Part shown: in pieces, positions 33,394 to 44,080 of the stretch | How positions within the stretch are numbered: the stretch's first letter is position 1 | How the letters are laid out: the number at the start of each line of letters is the position of its first letter | NCBI GenBank assembly: GCA_030407085.1 | Contig: CM059582.1 | Coordinates: 24,503,001-24,567,000, forward strand | DNA: 64,000 nt | Direction of reading: 5' to 3' | Origin: Trichopria drosophilae | Taxonomy: Eukaryota > Arthropoda > Insecta > Hymenoptera > Diapriidae | Position numbers and translations under genes: made by a program | The notes under the pieces: model-generated | The model's database searches: none | What the model saw: the letters and a program-made list of their open reading frames with translations, nothing else | Told to the model about the DNA's origin: nothing

Positions 33394-33789
33394 CCCGATA
33401 AACATGTCGTCACAGCGACGTTATATTTAGGGCACGGGGCTGGCATTGCCTATGTTCGCTGTGTAAACCTGTGGCGCCAGTCTCGAAGCCTGTTCAGGGA
33501 ACATTTAGGGTGAATGTCCTACTTCAAAAACGTGTCGGATGCGACATTATTTTTTAAAATTTTCAATTTAGAGCAGAGAAATATGAAACAAGTAAATTAT
33601 TGTAATCTTACATTTTAGAAAATTATATATACTGGAAAGTGGACGTAGAGTAATTTCATTTTTTCTTATTTATAACCCCTAAATTGACAATTTAAATAAA
33701 TAACGTCACATCTGAAACGTTTATGATGTAGGACATTCACTCTAAATGTAATGTTACATAAACGTCGCTGTGACAACATGTTTACCGGG
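33394..33789. repeat. Foldback MITE (396 bp)
   Basis: CCCGATAAACATGTCGTCAC ... and the inverse CCCGGTAAACATGTTGTCAC. An inner pair (TTTAGGGTGAATGTCCTAC / GTAGGACATTCACTCTAAA) continues the inverted symmetry. No ORF. Confidence 0.75.
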
Positions 33790-34007
33790 TTAGAATCAAC
33801 TCAGGAATCCACTATTAGCCGGTTAGACAAAAGGATCACCCTGTATATAGGATATACAATAGGTTCTTAACCACTTCAATGGTAATGGAGCATGTATGTA
33901 CAAAAAAAATTATTGACAAACGTGGTAATGGATCATATGTATACATTTTGCAATAACTTTTACAATTCTTAATGAATTTGCATGAAACTTCGTATACCAA
34001 GATATTT

Positions 34008-34400
34008 TGGATCGCTGAATCCGAATCTGTCGTGAAAATGGGAAAATTCAAAATGGCGGATCCAATATGGCGGCTGTAAATTTGCAAAAATTTATTAAAA
34101 TGTGCGGCGCACATTTTTCTTTATATGGAAAACAGCTGAAAATTGTTACTCGGGGGTTTTCGGGATCGCTGATTACGAATCTGAAGTTAGATTTGGAAAT
34201 TCAAAATGTCGGTTCCAAGATGGCCGACATAAATGTAAAAAATTTACTTGATTTTGATGAAAGCTGGTACTCGGGAATTTTTTGGGTCGCTGATTACGAA
34301 TTTGAAGTCAGATTTTGTAAATTCAAAATGGTGGATCCAAGATGGCCGACATAAATGTGAAATATTACTTGATTTTGATGAAACTTGATACTCGTGGCTT
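34008..34400 (+). repeat. Dispersed repeat R, three forward copies
   Basis: Tandem-like series of GGATCGCTGA / GGGTCGCTGATTACGAATTT followed by TTCAAAATGG and ATGGCCGACATAAATG. The internal ORF 34067-34354 is made of this repeat and is not a gene. Confidence 0.75.
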
Positions 34401-35348
34401 TTATGTTTGATGATATATTTTAGGAAAAAATGGAACCCGTATTTCACCGTTTTTCGATATCTTAAGTACAGGGCTGTACCACTTCTGGCACTTTTTTTTT
34501 TAAACAGCTACCACTGAAGTGGTTAACGTGTATGTGTAGGAAATTCAGGATGACTTTGGGATATACGACTAATATACGAATTTCGAAATAAATATAATAT
34601 TCCGTTTTGGATATTCTGAGAATCTATATACATAGGATATATGAACTTTTATATGCTGTTTATGATATTCTGAGTATATTATGAGAATATTACGGATATT
34701 CACAGATTTTCGTATGAATTTCAAATATACGGAGAATGTAATGTGTTATGTGGGTTAGTGCCGATGTATTTGATTACATTTTAGTTTTCGTATAAAAATT
34801 GCTACTCAATGTTTTTAGGTTATGTTTATGTTCAATTCACGTATTATACCAGATTAGAATGTAACGAAATTAACGAGTTAATGTTAAATAAATCCGCTTG
34901 TATCTTAAATATATGCTGCAATCGTTCTAGACAATACCTCGTGTTGTAATAGAAATTGTGAAATACAAGAAAGAAACGGAATGCAATATTGCAACTGTGA
35001 ATATTTAAAAAATTAATTGATGCAGTAAACAAGAATTGATAAAAACACTCGGCGACCAATCACAGCTCTCAATAATTATACACGTTTATCATTGGCTGAA
35101 GGGGATTATTCGTGTTTGTCCAGTAATGTGCGGCAACGTGGTGCGCAACTGCATTAGCTGTCGTAGACGACACGTGTCGACATTGACAATAATGCTACTC
35201 CCAGTTGCTCCGAAACGCACATGCCAACACATTTGACGTTACTTTACGTACATATTAAAATCGGTTCACTGCCGCGTGTCATGAACCTGTAACTGGGAGT
35301 GTCACCCTATTAATGTTAATTTAAATTTATAATATTTAATTCGAAAAA
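34401..35348 (+). promoter_or_regulatory. Upstream region of the SLC35B1-like gene
   Basis: AT-rich distal part, with a more mixed-composition segment at about 35040-35300 before the start codon that likely contains the promoter and 5-prime UTR. No TATA box placed with confidence. The last 40 bp before ATG are AT-rich (TTTAATTCGAAAAA). Confidence 0.4.
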
Positions 35349-36380
35349 ATGACACAACAAGGATTGTCAAGCAAGTACAAATTAATTTTGTACAGTGCCG
35401 GTATTTTTATTTGTTACTTTTATTATGCCGTACTCCAAGAGAAAATTACCAGAGGAAATTATGTCGACAACGGCAGGACTGAAAAGTTTACTTATATGTT
35501 CTCGCTGGTATTCGTCACATGTGTGGTGAATAGTTTATTCGCAAAACTCCTCTTAATGACAGTTATGAAACAAGGCGAAGATACTACTCGCACCCTGTAT
35601 TATGGCAGTTGTGCATTGACGTATCTGTTGGCGATGGTGTGTACCAATATGTCACTACAATTTGTCAGTTACCCAATGCAGGTAATCGGCAAAGCTGGTA
35701 AACCGATTCCTGTCTTAATACTCGGAGTTTTACTTGGCGGAAAGGTAAGTTCATTTATAATGACCTTTTGGGGGCAAAATTCTGATAAATTTTGATTTTT
35801 CCAGTCATATCCAGTCAGAAAGTACTTCATTGTAACAATTATTGTTGTCGGAGTCATATTGTTTATGTTCAAAGACAACGTTCCTTCTAAACAAGCTTCC
35901 GAATCGTCAAGCTTAGGACAACTTTTGTTGGCGCTTTCTTTACTTATGGACGGTTTGACTTGTGCCGTTCAGGACAAGATGCGAGCAGAACACAGAACGA
36001 AATCTGGCCACATGATGCTGAATATGAATCTTTGGTCCGTGGTATTTTGCGGCTCAATTATTTTATTATCCGGTGAATTCATCAACTTCCTTGGCTTTTT
36101 GCAAAGACATCCAGCTTCGTTGTATCATATAGTATTATTTTCGGTGTTGAGTGCGTTTGGACAGTATTTTATATTCCTAACGATAACAGAGTTTGGTCCT
36201 CTGACTTGTGCAATAGTAACGACAACACGAAAGTGCTTCACAATTTTGGCGTCTGTAATTTTCTTCGGGAATAGTTTATTAGCGAGACAATGGTTGGCGA
36301 CGTTTATTGTATTCTTCGGTCTGTTTTTGGACAGTATGTATGGTAAAAGTCCTGTTGCCAAAAAGAGTGTCGATAAATAA
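35349..36380 (+). CDS. SLC35B1: SLC35B1-like ER nucleotide(-sugar) transporter, complete, two exons
   Basis: Exon 1 is 35349-35744 (132 codons) and exon 2 is 35805-36380, joined across a 60-bp intron with GTAAGT and TTTTTCCAG sites in phase 0. The spliced 323-aa product matches the usual ~322-aa length of SLC35B1 (Drosophila meigo), a UAA-family multi-pass transporter of the ER membrane; the human protein has been reported as the ER ATP/ADP exchanger AXER and earlier as UDP-galactose transporter-related. Visible signatures: YAVLQEKITRG near residue 26, FVSYPMQVIGKAGKPIPV just before the splice, LLMDGLTCAVQDKMRAEH, GHMMLNMNLWS, and FGPLTCAIVTTTRKCFTILA. Eight to ten hydrophobic segments. Reading without splicing would stop soon after the donor. 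The ATG is the first in frame and precedes a conserved N-terminus. No lesions: a live host gene. Confidence 0.93.
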
Positions 36381-36503
36381 CCTTTTAAGACTGCTTAGTT
36401 TATTACCCTGTCACGCATGGTCTCTGATACATTCGAAAGAATGTAATTTCTTACGATTTGGATTTTACAACATTAATTTATGATTTATTTTCCTGATTAA
36501 CTG

Positions 36504-36509
36504 AATAAA
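36504..36509 (+). terminator. Polyadenylation signal AATAAA for the SLC35B1-like gene
   Basis: AATAAA lies 124 bp after the stop codon, within an AT-rich 3-prime UTR; it is the first canonical hexamer downstream. Confidence 0.6.
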
Positions 36510-36624
36510 ATATCAATCGACTGTTTACAAGAGTTAGAATACAATTTTACAAATAATTGTACAAAGTATAAATCTATTCACGGGTAAAAGGTACTCGGTT
36601 TTGATAAAATTTGTCTGACCACTA

Positions 36625-36808
36625 CAGTAGTCCTCCCCTTATTTTAACCGCGTCTCTTATTTTAACTTTTTTTCTTCCCCTATTTTAAATTTTTATAGTG
36701 CTCTCTCGCTCTCACTGCTGGTCGTAAGAAAGAGGGGAGATGTTAAAATAAGGGAAGGGGTCGCCATCTTCCTTGTCCCGAATAGTTAAAATAAGGGGAG
36801 GACTACTG
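36625..36808. mobile_element. Pogo-like MITE, family B (184 bp)
   Basis: CAGTAGTCCTCCCCTTATTT ... AAATAAGGGGAGGACTACTG-type inverted ends (perfect for about 20 bp) with TA on both sides. The interior contains GGTCGCCATCTT, like family A. The termini resemble mammalian MER2/Tigger ends. Confidence 0.8.
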
Positions 36809-37583
36809 TATTTGGTCTGATGCGTAGATTTAGATATGTACATTTAAAATTATCTGGGAAAAGAAACGTATCGATCATTATCAATTCTGGCGAAAACATT
36901 GATCGATAGGAGATATCAGCGGCAGATGAATGAAAGTACAATAGGAACAGTCGAGAAATAAGTGAAAGGTGAGTGATCTGTGCGGTGACTTTTCTAAGTG
37001 AATTGTGAAAATCTTGGCTGGGGAAAATAATTCCAGATGTATTACAAAACTGTCGATAGGTAAAACAATGTGATTATTAATCTCGGATTCGGAGTAATCG
37101 TTATCTCGAGCACTCATTCGAAGAAGCCTGAGAAGCAGTGTTCTGTATTTATTTATATTATGTATGTGATCTCAGGATTCAACGATGTGAGTTCCAGCAC
37201 AATCTAAGATTTTCCACGTCTTGTCAAGAACTCTTTGAGTATGTCTTTCAAGTGCATTATACACCAAGGAATGTTTTAAATTATATATATAATTATGTCC
37301 AATTCCATACTGCAAAGAATAATAAATTTTAATTTTTAAATTTTACTTATTTGTATTATTATTATTACCTTTTTAACAAATCTATCCTTCTCGAAGAAAA
37401 TTTCCCTTCGTAAGTATTCGACTGTACAAAGGTAAGTCTTATTCCAAAACAATTTTTTATGTCTTTGCGATTCTTAAAAAACATTACTAGTGATATTAAT
37501 TAACAACTCGGGTGATTAATAATGTGATCTTTATGAAAACTGTATATTACGTAAAGTTATATAATATTTACGTAATGGTTACA
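36809..37583. other. AT-rich interval, no gene
   Basis: Only short ORFs without domains. The last 30 bp belong to the small GTAACA-type MITE family. Confidence 0.45.
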
Positions 37584-37830
37584 TTGTTACATAAATGTTA
37601 CATAGTTGTTACATAACTGTTACTTTTGTGTTTGCAGAGTGTACTATAGGTTATAAAATGTAGAAAATTAATTTGGATCACTTTTAAGAAGGATAACCGA
37701 TAAGTTATTTTTATATGCTGAGGATTGTGAGAATCATTTAGAATTAATGAATTTTCTTTAAAAGATAAAGGTTAAATATTGTTAGACTTAGACCTGCAAA
37801 AACCTTGAAAAATTGTATTTTGTTTCTCAA

Positions 37831-37859
37831 CGTTTCGGACTATTTCAGTTCCTCTTCAG
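37831..37859 (-). other. Hammerhead-ribozyme-like motif (best copy)
   Basis: The minus strand reads CTGAAGAGGAACTGAAATAG followed by TCCGAAACG. This contains CUGANGA, a short stem (GGA-ACT / AGT-CC) and GAAAC, the order of a hammerhead core around stem II. Stem III and the cleavage site are not convincing. Similar motifs: 38836-38864 (minus), 13595-13627 (minus), 57305-57333 (plus), and degenerate at 63590-63620 (plus). Confidence 0.3.
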
Positions 37860-37873
37860 GAGAATGCAATGAT

Positions 37874-38563
37874 TACTCAACAAACGAAAAAGTATAAGAA
37901 AAATCTGTGTACGATTAAATACGAAATAAGTTTGTTTTTATCCCACTCTTGCAGTTACGAACGCGAGAGTTTACGATATTATACGCAATACATAAACGCA
38001 CATAACCTCAAAGAAACGATTACTTTGGATTATCGAATGATTTAAACTCAAAACTAGAAAACAGAACATTTCTTCGAAAATTATGAAATATGGAAAACGA
38101 TATAATCAATTCTTCGATTAAATTAACAGAATTTAAAGCTATTATAAGCCGCAACAAATCAATTTTTGTAATGCGTTAAATACGGTATCGTATAAGATCG
38201 AATGAATTCAATTAGTAGGACCTCTCTTATTTTAATTGCCTTTCTTATTCTAATTGTGCAGCCTCTCTTATTCTAATCGTCCCCCACAAGTCTTCTCCCA
38301 CTATCACACGAAAAGTCAACGAAAAATATTGTCCGCGAATCACAAGCTCGCAAGCAAAGTAAGTGGGGGTAAGGGGAAATTAGAATAAGGGAGGTCGGCG
38401 CCATCTTGAAAAACTTTACTAATTAGAATAAGAGAAGTCCTACTGTATTACAGGTCGTATAAAATAGTATAAATTCGAATAAGAATCTCGAATAATCAAT
38501 ACGCCACTAGAAAGAAACAGAATGCAAAATATCGATTCCGTATACTTTTTCGTTTAATGAGTT
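37874..38563. repeat. Foldback element, family C (TACTCAACAAACGAAAAAG ends)
   Basis: Left end CTCAACAAACGAAAAAGTAT; right end is the inverse of a CTCATTAAACGAAAAAGTAT sequence. A family A MITE is inserted inside (38215-38445). Confidence 0.65.
38215..38445. mobile_element. Pogo-like MITE, family A, copy 3
   Basis: GTAGGACCTCTCTTATTTTA ... GTCCTACTG with TA at both sides (38213-38214, 38446-38447). The first C of the left CAGTAG terminus is degraded. Confidence 0.8.
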
Positions 38564-38878
38564 GTTACACAAATGTTATATAGTTGTTACATAACTGTTA
38601 CTGTGTTTGCAGGGTGTACTAGGTTATAAAATGCAGAAAATTAATTTGGGTCACTTTTAAGAAGGAAAACCGATAAGTTAATTTTATATGCTGAGGATTG
38701 TAAGAATCAAATGGAATTAATGAATTTTCTTTAAAAAATAGAGGTTAAATATTATTAGGCGTGGACCTACAAAAACAACCAAGGACCAATCTTAAATGAT
38801 TGTTCCACCTTGAAAAATTGTATTTTATTTCTCAACATTTCGGACTATTTCAATTCCTCTTCAGGAGAATGCAATGAT

Positions 38879-39690
38879 TACCCAACAATCGAATTTGGAT
38901 AGAGATGTATAGAATTGGATTCAATTATTAATTTCTGAATCCATACTTTGGTCAACGGTGAATCCATTTTAATACGTAAATACAATTCTATTCGTTCATA
39001 CCAATAAAAAGGTTACTTTCTGAATTCATATTAATCCAAAAAAAGTTTTCTTTTTAAAAACTAAATCTTAAATACATCCGTATTCAACATTACGGATTCA
39101 AAAATATCTAAGTGTATTCATTTCAATTCAAAAATAGTTTCCTTTTTAAAAACGAAATATTGAATGCATCCGTATTCAACATTACGGTTTCAAAACTATC
39201 CAAGTGTATTCATTTCAATCCAAAAAAGTTGTATTTCAAAAACGAAACTTTCAATACATCCGTATTCAACATTACGGATTCAAAACTATCCAAGTGTATC
39301 CATTTCAATCCAAAAAAGTTTCTTATTTAAAAACGAAACATTGAATGTATCCGTATTCAACATTACGGATTCAAAAGTAGCCAAGTGTATTCATTTCAAT
39401 CCAAAAAAAAGTTTCCTTCTTAAAAACGAAATATTGAATGCCTATTGTGTTCTTATACTGCTTCCGATTGTATTCGTAATTGTGTCCGTAAAATTGAATA
39501 CAGATGAATTACTTTTTCTGAAATTTAATCCGGCAAATTACGCTTTTGATTATATTCGTAAAATTGAATACAGATGGATTCCTTTATTCGGAATTCAATC
39601 CATTTGAATACATATTTACGGAATCACAGTATGAATTCAAAATGAATTGAAATTTTCAATCCAATCCTTTCCAATCTCGATTGCTGGGTA
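38879..39690. repeat. Foldback element, family C, with internal 91-bp tandem array
   Basis: TACCCAACAATCGAATTTGG ... and the inverse TACCCAGCAATCGAGATTGG define an 812-bp element. Its centre is occupied by the 91-bp array. The ORFs at 39112 and 39164 are encoded by the array. Confidence 0.75.
39044..39442. repeat. 91-bp tandem array, about 4.4 units
   Basis: CATCCGTATTCAACATTACG occurs at about 39075, 39167, 39257 and 39348 (steps 92, 90, 91). Each is followed by AAGTGTAT(T/C)CATTTCAAT and a TTTTTAAAAACGAAA segment. Confidence 0.85.
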
Positions 39691-40764
39691 GCTAAATGGT
39701 AACTAAGGACCTATGTCACGTTTGGTCACTGCTTGCATACTCTCTATTCGTGTGGTGGGAGTAAAATTTAGCTAGCTTTCATGTGACGTAATAACAAAAT
39801 TTAAATTTTGAGTGTCTTTGTCAGCGAATTTGGAAATTTTGTATAGAGAAGTGAAGTAAAATCGGAGCCCGTGTGAATTAATCACAACGCCAGCTGTTGA
39901 TAAAATCATGAAACACTCAATAGTAGATTGCTTCGAACGCCATCTGTCGAACAAAATCAACGAAAAAAAATTATAACGAAAGAGAAGTTGTTTATTTTTT
40001 TGAAACAGGGAACGTATTAGGATTTTATAAATTGTTCCAATTCGATCTAGTTTTTTGAAATCATAACAAATTAAACGTTCATCGAAATTATTCCGATTTA
40101 TTTTAATCCGATCTAATTCGAGCAAGTGTCGGTCGACAATAACATAACCTACAAAAATAAACATTTTTGCTTTTGTATTTGAAAATATATGAACAAAACA
40201 TACATTTCATGGTATTAAAAAGTGTTAATATAACCTTAAAAGATGGGACCGTTACTTAAGAGTGACTGTAAGAATTCCAAAGGAGTTTGAAAGGCAATGC
40301 AAAGAGTCTTCTTCAAGAAGTGTGCCAAAAGAGTTAACAAAGAGTGAATTTGGAAATTTTGTATCCTCGAGTAAAGCTTCATTTTTTTCAGAGAAGTGAA
40401 GACAAACTTTGACCGTTATAATCAGAATAATTTTCGACTTCGTAACTGGTAAATAGAATTCTTCGCTGTTATTTGAATTTCAGTTTAACCCATAGCGTCA
40501 CAGTGGGTCTCTGAGACTCACCTTTTATCTTCTACTTTTTTTACGTTTAAAAATCAGTTTCTTACGTTGTTTACGTTGTGATTGATTTTCTACATAGCTA
40601 AGGAATTTATTGATTGAATGTAAGATATCAAACATGTTAAAATACTATATTTTAATTAATTATAAACAAAAATATACCAAAAAATTACCATTTTTCTTTT
40701 TTAAATCGTTTGTGACAAATAATTCCGTACAAACATATACGGGAAACTTATTAAATTTATACGT
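39691..40764. other. Gene-free interval
   Basis: The 130-codon minus ORF at 39772-40164 shows no known domain. A short repeat GAATTTGGAAATTTTGTAT recurs at about 39828 and 40348. Confidence 0.4.
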
Positions 40765-41185
40765 TTTTGAGGTCGCTGAATACGAATTTGATGTCGGTTT
40801 TCAAAAATTCTAAATGGCGGATCCAATATAGCGCGCAAAAATTGAAAATCGACTGAATATCCTTGAAAAAAAAAATTACTCGGGGGTTTACGAGGTCACT
40901 GAATACGAAAATGAAAATAGATCTTGAGGATTCGAGTAACATTTTTCAAGCGTATACAGTAAACTTTCGATTTTTTGACCTCCATATTGGGTCCGCCAAG
41001 TAGAATTTCTGAAATCTGAAATCAGATTCGTATTCAGTGACCTCGAAAACCCCTGAGTAACTTTTTGCAAGCGAATTCAATCGATTTTCAGTTTTTGTCC
41101 GCCATATTGGTTCCGCCATTTTGAATTTATAAAAACTGACGTCAGATTCGTATACAGCGACCTCGAAAACCTCCTTGTAACGAGT
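40765..41185. repeat. Dispersed repeat R, inverted cluster
   Basis: Forward copies (TTTTGAGGTCGCTGAATACG, TTACGAGGTCACTGAATACG) and reverse copies (CCGCCATATTGGTTCCGCCA) meet head to head near 40925. In these copies GATTACGAAT is replaced by GAATACGAAT. Confidence 0.75.
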
Positions 41186-41539
41186 TTCAACTAAATTCAG
41201 TGAAAATGTTTTACTGATAGTGTTAATACTTTGTACGATGGGAGGTTATGTTAATTTATTTGAATTCATGTCGTAGAATTGAAAAACCGAATTAAATACT
41301 GTTTTTTATTTATAATTAAATGTGTGGAAAGGTATTTCACAGCACTAAAGCATCTATTCATGATAATTCTATTAATAAATGAGCTAATTTGATGAAATTA
41401 TTTGTAATTGTTATTAAATATTGGGTGTGACTAAGATTAGGTTTGATACGATAGATTGATTAATACTTTGAATGATTTTCATTGCAAAATACTTATACGT
41501 TTAATTTCTTCAATGTGAATAGAAAATAATTTAACCTTT
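41186..41539. other. AT-rich interval, nothing seen
   Basis: No ORF or repeat recognised. Confidence 0.5.
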
Positions 41540-42060
41540 AAAGGGGTTCTAAAGTGGTCCGCCGGTAATGTATGAAATTTCACTAAAAAATGTAAACTCA
41601 AGTAGACTGAATAGGATTTTCTAAATTAGGACTCTGTAAGGGCAATTCAAAGCACTATAAAGAGCTTCCTAGAAAATATAAAAAATATAAACTGAGAATT
41701 GACCGAGAATTTTCGGAAATAAGTGATTTTCGAAGTTCTGGTCAGTTCTCAATTAATTTCTTTGGTATTTTCTAGGAAACCGTCTACAGTAATTAAAATT
41801 GCTCTTGCAGACTCCGAATTTTGAAAAATTGATTGAGTAATTTATTATTTACGGTTTTTAGTGAAAATTCCTACCTTAAGGGTATTCCTAAGGTGGTTCT
41901 AAAGTGGTCCGCCGGTAAGGTAGGAAATTTCACAAAAAACGAAAATTCAAGATGACTGAATAAAACTTTCAAAATTCGGGCTCTGTAAGGGCAATTCTCA
42001 GCACTATAAACAGTTTCCTAGAAAATACAAAAGATATTAAGGATGGTTATAGACACATCA
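41540..42060. repeat. Foldback element family F, one complete and one partial copy in tandem
   Basis: GGTTCTAAAGTGGTCCGCCG at 41545 and again at 41895, each followed by GTA(A)GAAATTTCAC..., GGGCTCTGTAAGGGCAATTC-like and CCTAGAAAATA segments. The first copy folds back on itself around GAGAATTTTCGGAAATA. Related to 10501-10940. Confidence 0.7.
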
Positions 42061-43322
42061 TTGTGGAATTGAACGTGATAGAAAAGTTAAGCTTGAGTTT
42101 CCATGAATTTTGTTTAATTAAAGTATTTCGGCGTTGGTTTTCCTGCAGTTTTACCCACGCCATTGCATACACGAATGTGGGTATCTGGGTGAAGTCGGTG
42201 ACAGGCGCACAAGGGTCTTTCTTGGACTATGTAAGACCATTGAATAGCAATCTGGAGAATTCGCAAGCGTGCCTTCTTTTTTATGATCTGATTTCCGAAA
42301 TATGACTTCTTTTGGTTTAGTCTTTTTCCTGATCTTGATATTTTTCTCTGTCGTTTTAAATCGCTGCGTTTTCTTGTTAGGAAAGATGATTGTCCATGGA
42401 GATGGTGATAGAAGTCCGGGTTAGTTCATGCACTCGTCTTAGATGAATTTACCTGGAGGGTCGTGAACACGGGGCGGATGAATAAACGCTGTCATCCTCG
42501 GGCTGTGTATCGCTTTCAGGTAAAGAAGACCGAGGGTCGTGAGAGAAGGATAACTCGGCCTGTCAAAGTTGGCCGATGACTCCTAGGGATACCAATTGTG
42601 ATGTCTTAGATTGTGATGGGGCGTCATGAAGTCGGCGCTTACGGTCAGGTGTGGAGTCAATTGGGGCTTGGCGACATTGCACAGAGATATTTGCAATGGG
42701 ATTTCGAGTGCGAGTCCGGAGAAATATGCCAATCTTTTAGTTTTGAATGCGGAGTTTGAATTTTCGAAATTCGGTTTGGGCGCAAAGGTCCTTGACGTGG
42801 ATGTACTATCCTCGAGAGGCGAAAAAATGGCATATCACTCGATAGGACTGACGCTTGTTTGTTTGTTTGATCGGTCAGACTCGTTGGGTCGGTCGATGTG
42901 ATCGGAGGTATAATTAAAATGAACATACTGCTCGTTTGCGAATCCGCAACTAGAACTCAAGCAATGAGCGGGAACCTTTTCACCGGGATGACCGGAAAAG
43001 TTTTGATTGACCTCAAAGACCTTGCACATCTAAATGGTTTTGGAGTTCATCATCAAGAGTCCGCTTAAAAGAAGTACGTCCAAGCGTGTGCGGACCGCTC
43101 AAGGCAAATTTTCGAAGCCGTCGAAGAAAAGAAAAACATCCCATTCTGACTCTCGCTACGCGTTTTTATTTTTAAGAGAGCTGTCGATGGGCGTTTGAGT
43201 ACGTAAAACGCAACTTCGATTCGTGAAAGAATTTCTCCCAGGAATCCAGTGATCAACGACTAGGATACTTCGATCGAGCATAGCTGAATGTTCAGAGAGT
43301 CCAGTCGATTCCACGAATCTCG
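42061..43322. other. Unassigned, less AT-rich sequence, probably decayed retroelement
   Basis: Higher G+C than neighbouring repeats, several short ORFs (42063-42305 plus, 42626-42901 plus) with no domain I recognise. It lies directly upstream of the gag-like remnant and may be its leader. Confidence 0.3.
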
Positions 43323-44080
43323 GTGATGACGAACATCTACCTACCTGAAAATCGTTTGGACGAGATGGAGAGATCAGATGATCAACGTCATCAACGACAC
43401 GTAGTAAGAAATCATCGAGAAAATAGAGAAGAATCTCTACGGTACGAAATCATACGCAGGCGAGAAAGTTTACGTATCGAAACGGAATTATTAGCTTGGC
43501 GGCTCGGCACGAAAACGAACTCGGGAACGATACAATCTTTAATTGCCGTGCCTTTGCACAACGTTTGCCGGTTACGGAAAGAACAACGAGTACTTCTCTC
43601 AACGAAAATTTCGCGTATCCGAAATTTTCCGCAAGTTCGGTTGTCTGAAAATTTGTAAACATCGTTTCTCCAACCTCTTTAGTTTTATAGACCGGATGTA
43701 AAACGCGAGTCATTACGAATCTGTTAGCCGTCATAGGGGCATTGTCAAAATTTAACGGGATCTGGCTAGATTTTGAAGAAGCGATAAAATTATCAACCGA
43801 GCTGGAAGATTTTGGCATCGCGAAAATGTAGCTCGTATCAAATAAGCATTTGATGGAAAAGTGCGTGAAGCCTTACAGGCTATAACAGTGGTCATATATA
43901 GTGAAAAGAACATAGTGTCCTTATTAAAAATACAGTTTGCTAACAAAAACATGATCGCGAATAAAATTGCCGCTATTTTGCGCGATTTACGGAAAATAAC
44001 CGCGTCGGGTAATGATATAGTGACCTTTGCGACGAGTTTGAAAGGTGGTGTAATGTTGCTTTTCAATCGATAAATCACGT
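43323..44080 (+). pseudogene. gag-like remnant of a BEL/Pao-type LTR retroelement
   Basis: A charged, arginine/glutamate-rich ORF (43323-43658) precedes a stretch, from about 43741, with LSKFNGIWLDFEEAI, GKVREALQAI and a leucine-rich segment NMIANKIAAILRDLRKI, in three partly different frames. The order resembles the DUF1759-type gag region of BEL/Pao elements. Stops and frameshifts make it non-functional. The family assignment leans on the clearer pol remnant at 51590-52780 on the same strand. Confidence 0.4.

Larger units (their letters stand above)
37584..38878. repeat. Direct duplication of a ~300-bp block on both sides of a foldback element
   Basis: 37584-37873 and 38563-38878 share ATAGTTGTTACATAACTGTTAC, GTACTA(TA)GGTTATAAAATG, ACTTTTAAGAAGG and TTCGGACTATTTCA(G/A)TTCCTC. 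The second copy has a 32-bp extra segment at about 38780. Each copy is followed immediately by a foldback element opening TACTCAACAAACG or TACCCAACAATCG, so two ~1-kb modules of identical order stand in tandem. Confidence 0.75.

Noticed and set aside
39112..39607. 72- and 147-codon ORFs
   Set aside because: Encoded by the 91-bp tandem array and its flank.
39826..40400. Short repeated GAATTTGGAAATTTTGTAT...AGAGAAGTGAAG with a 25-bp difference
   Set aside because: Suggested an intron-loss retrocopy, but the extra 25 bp has no splice signals and there is no coding context.
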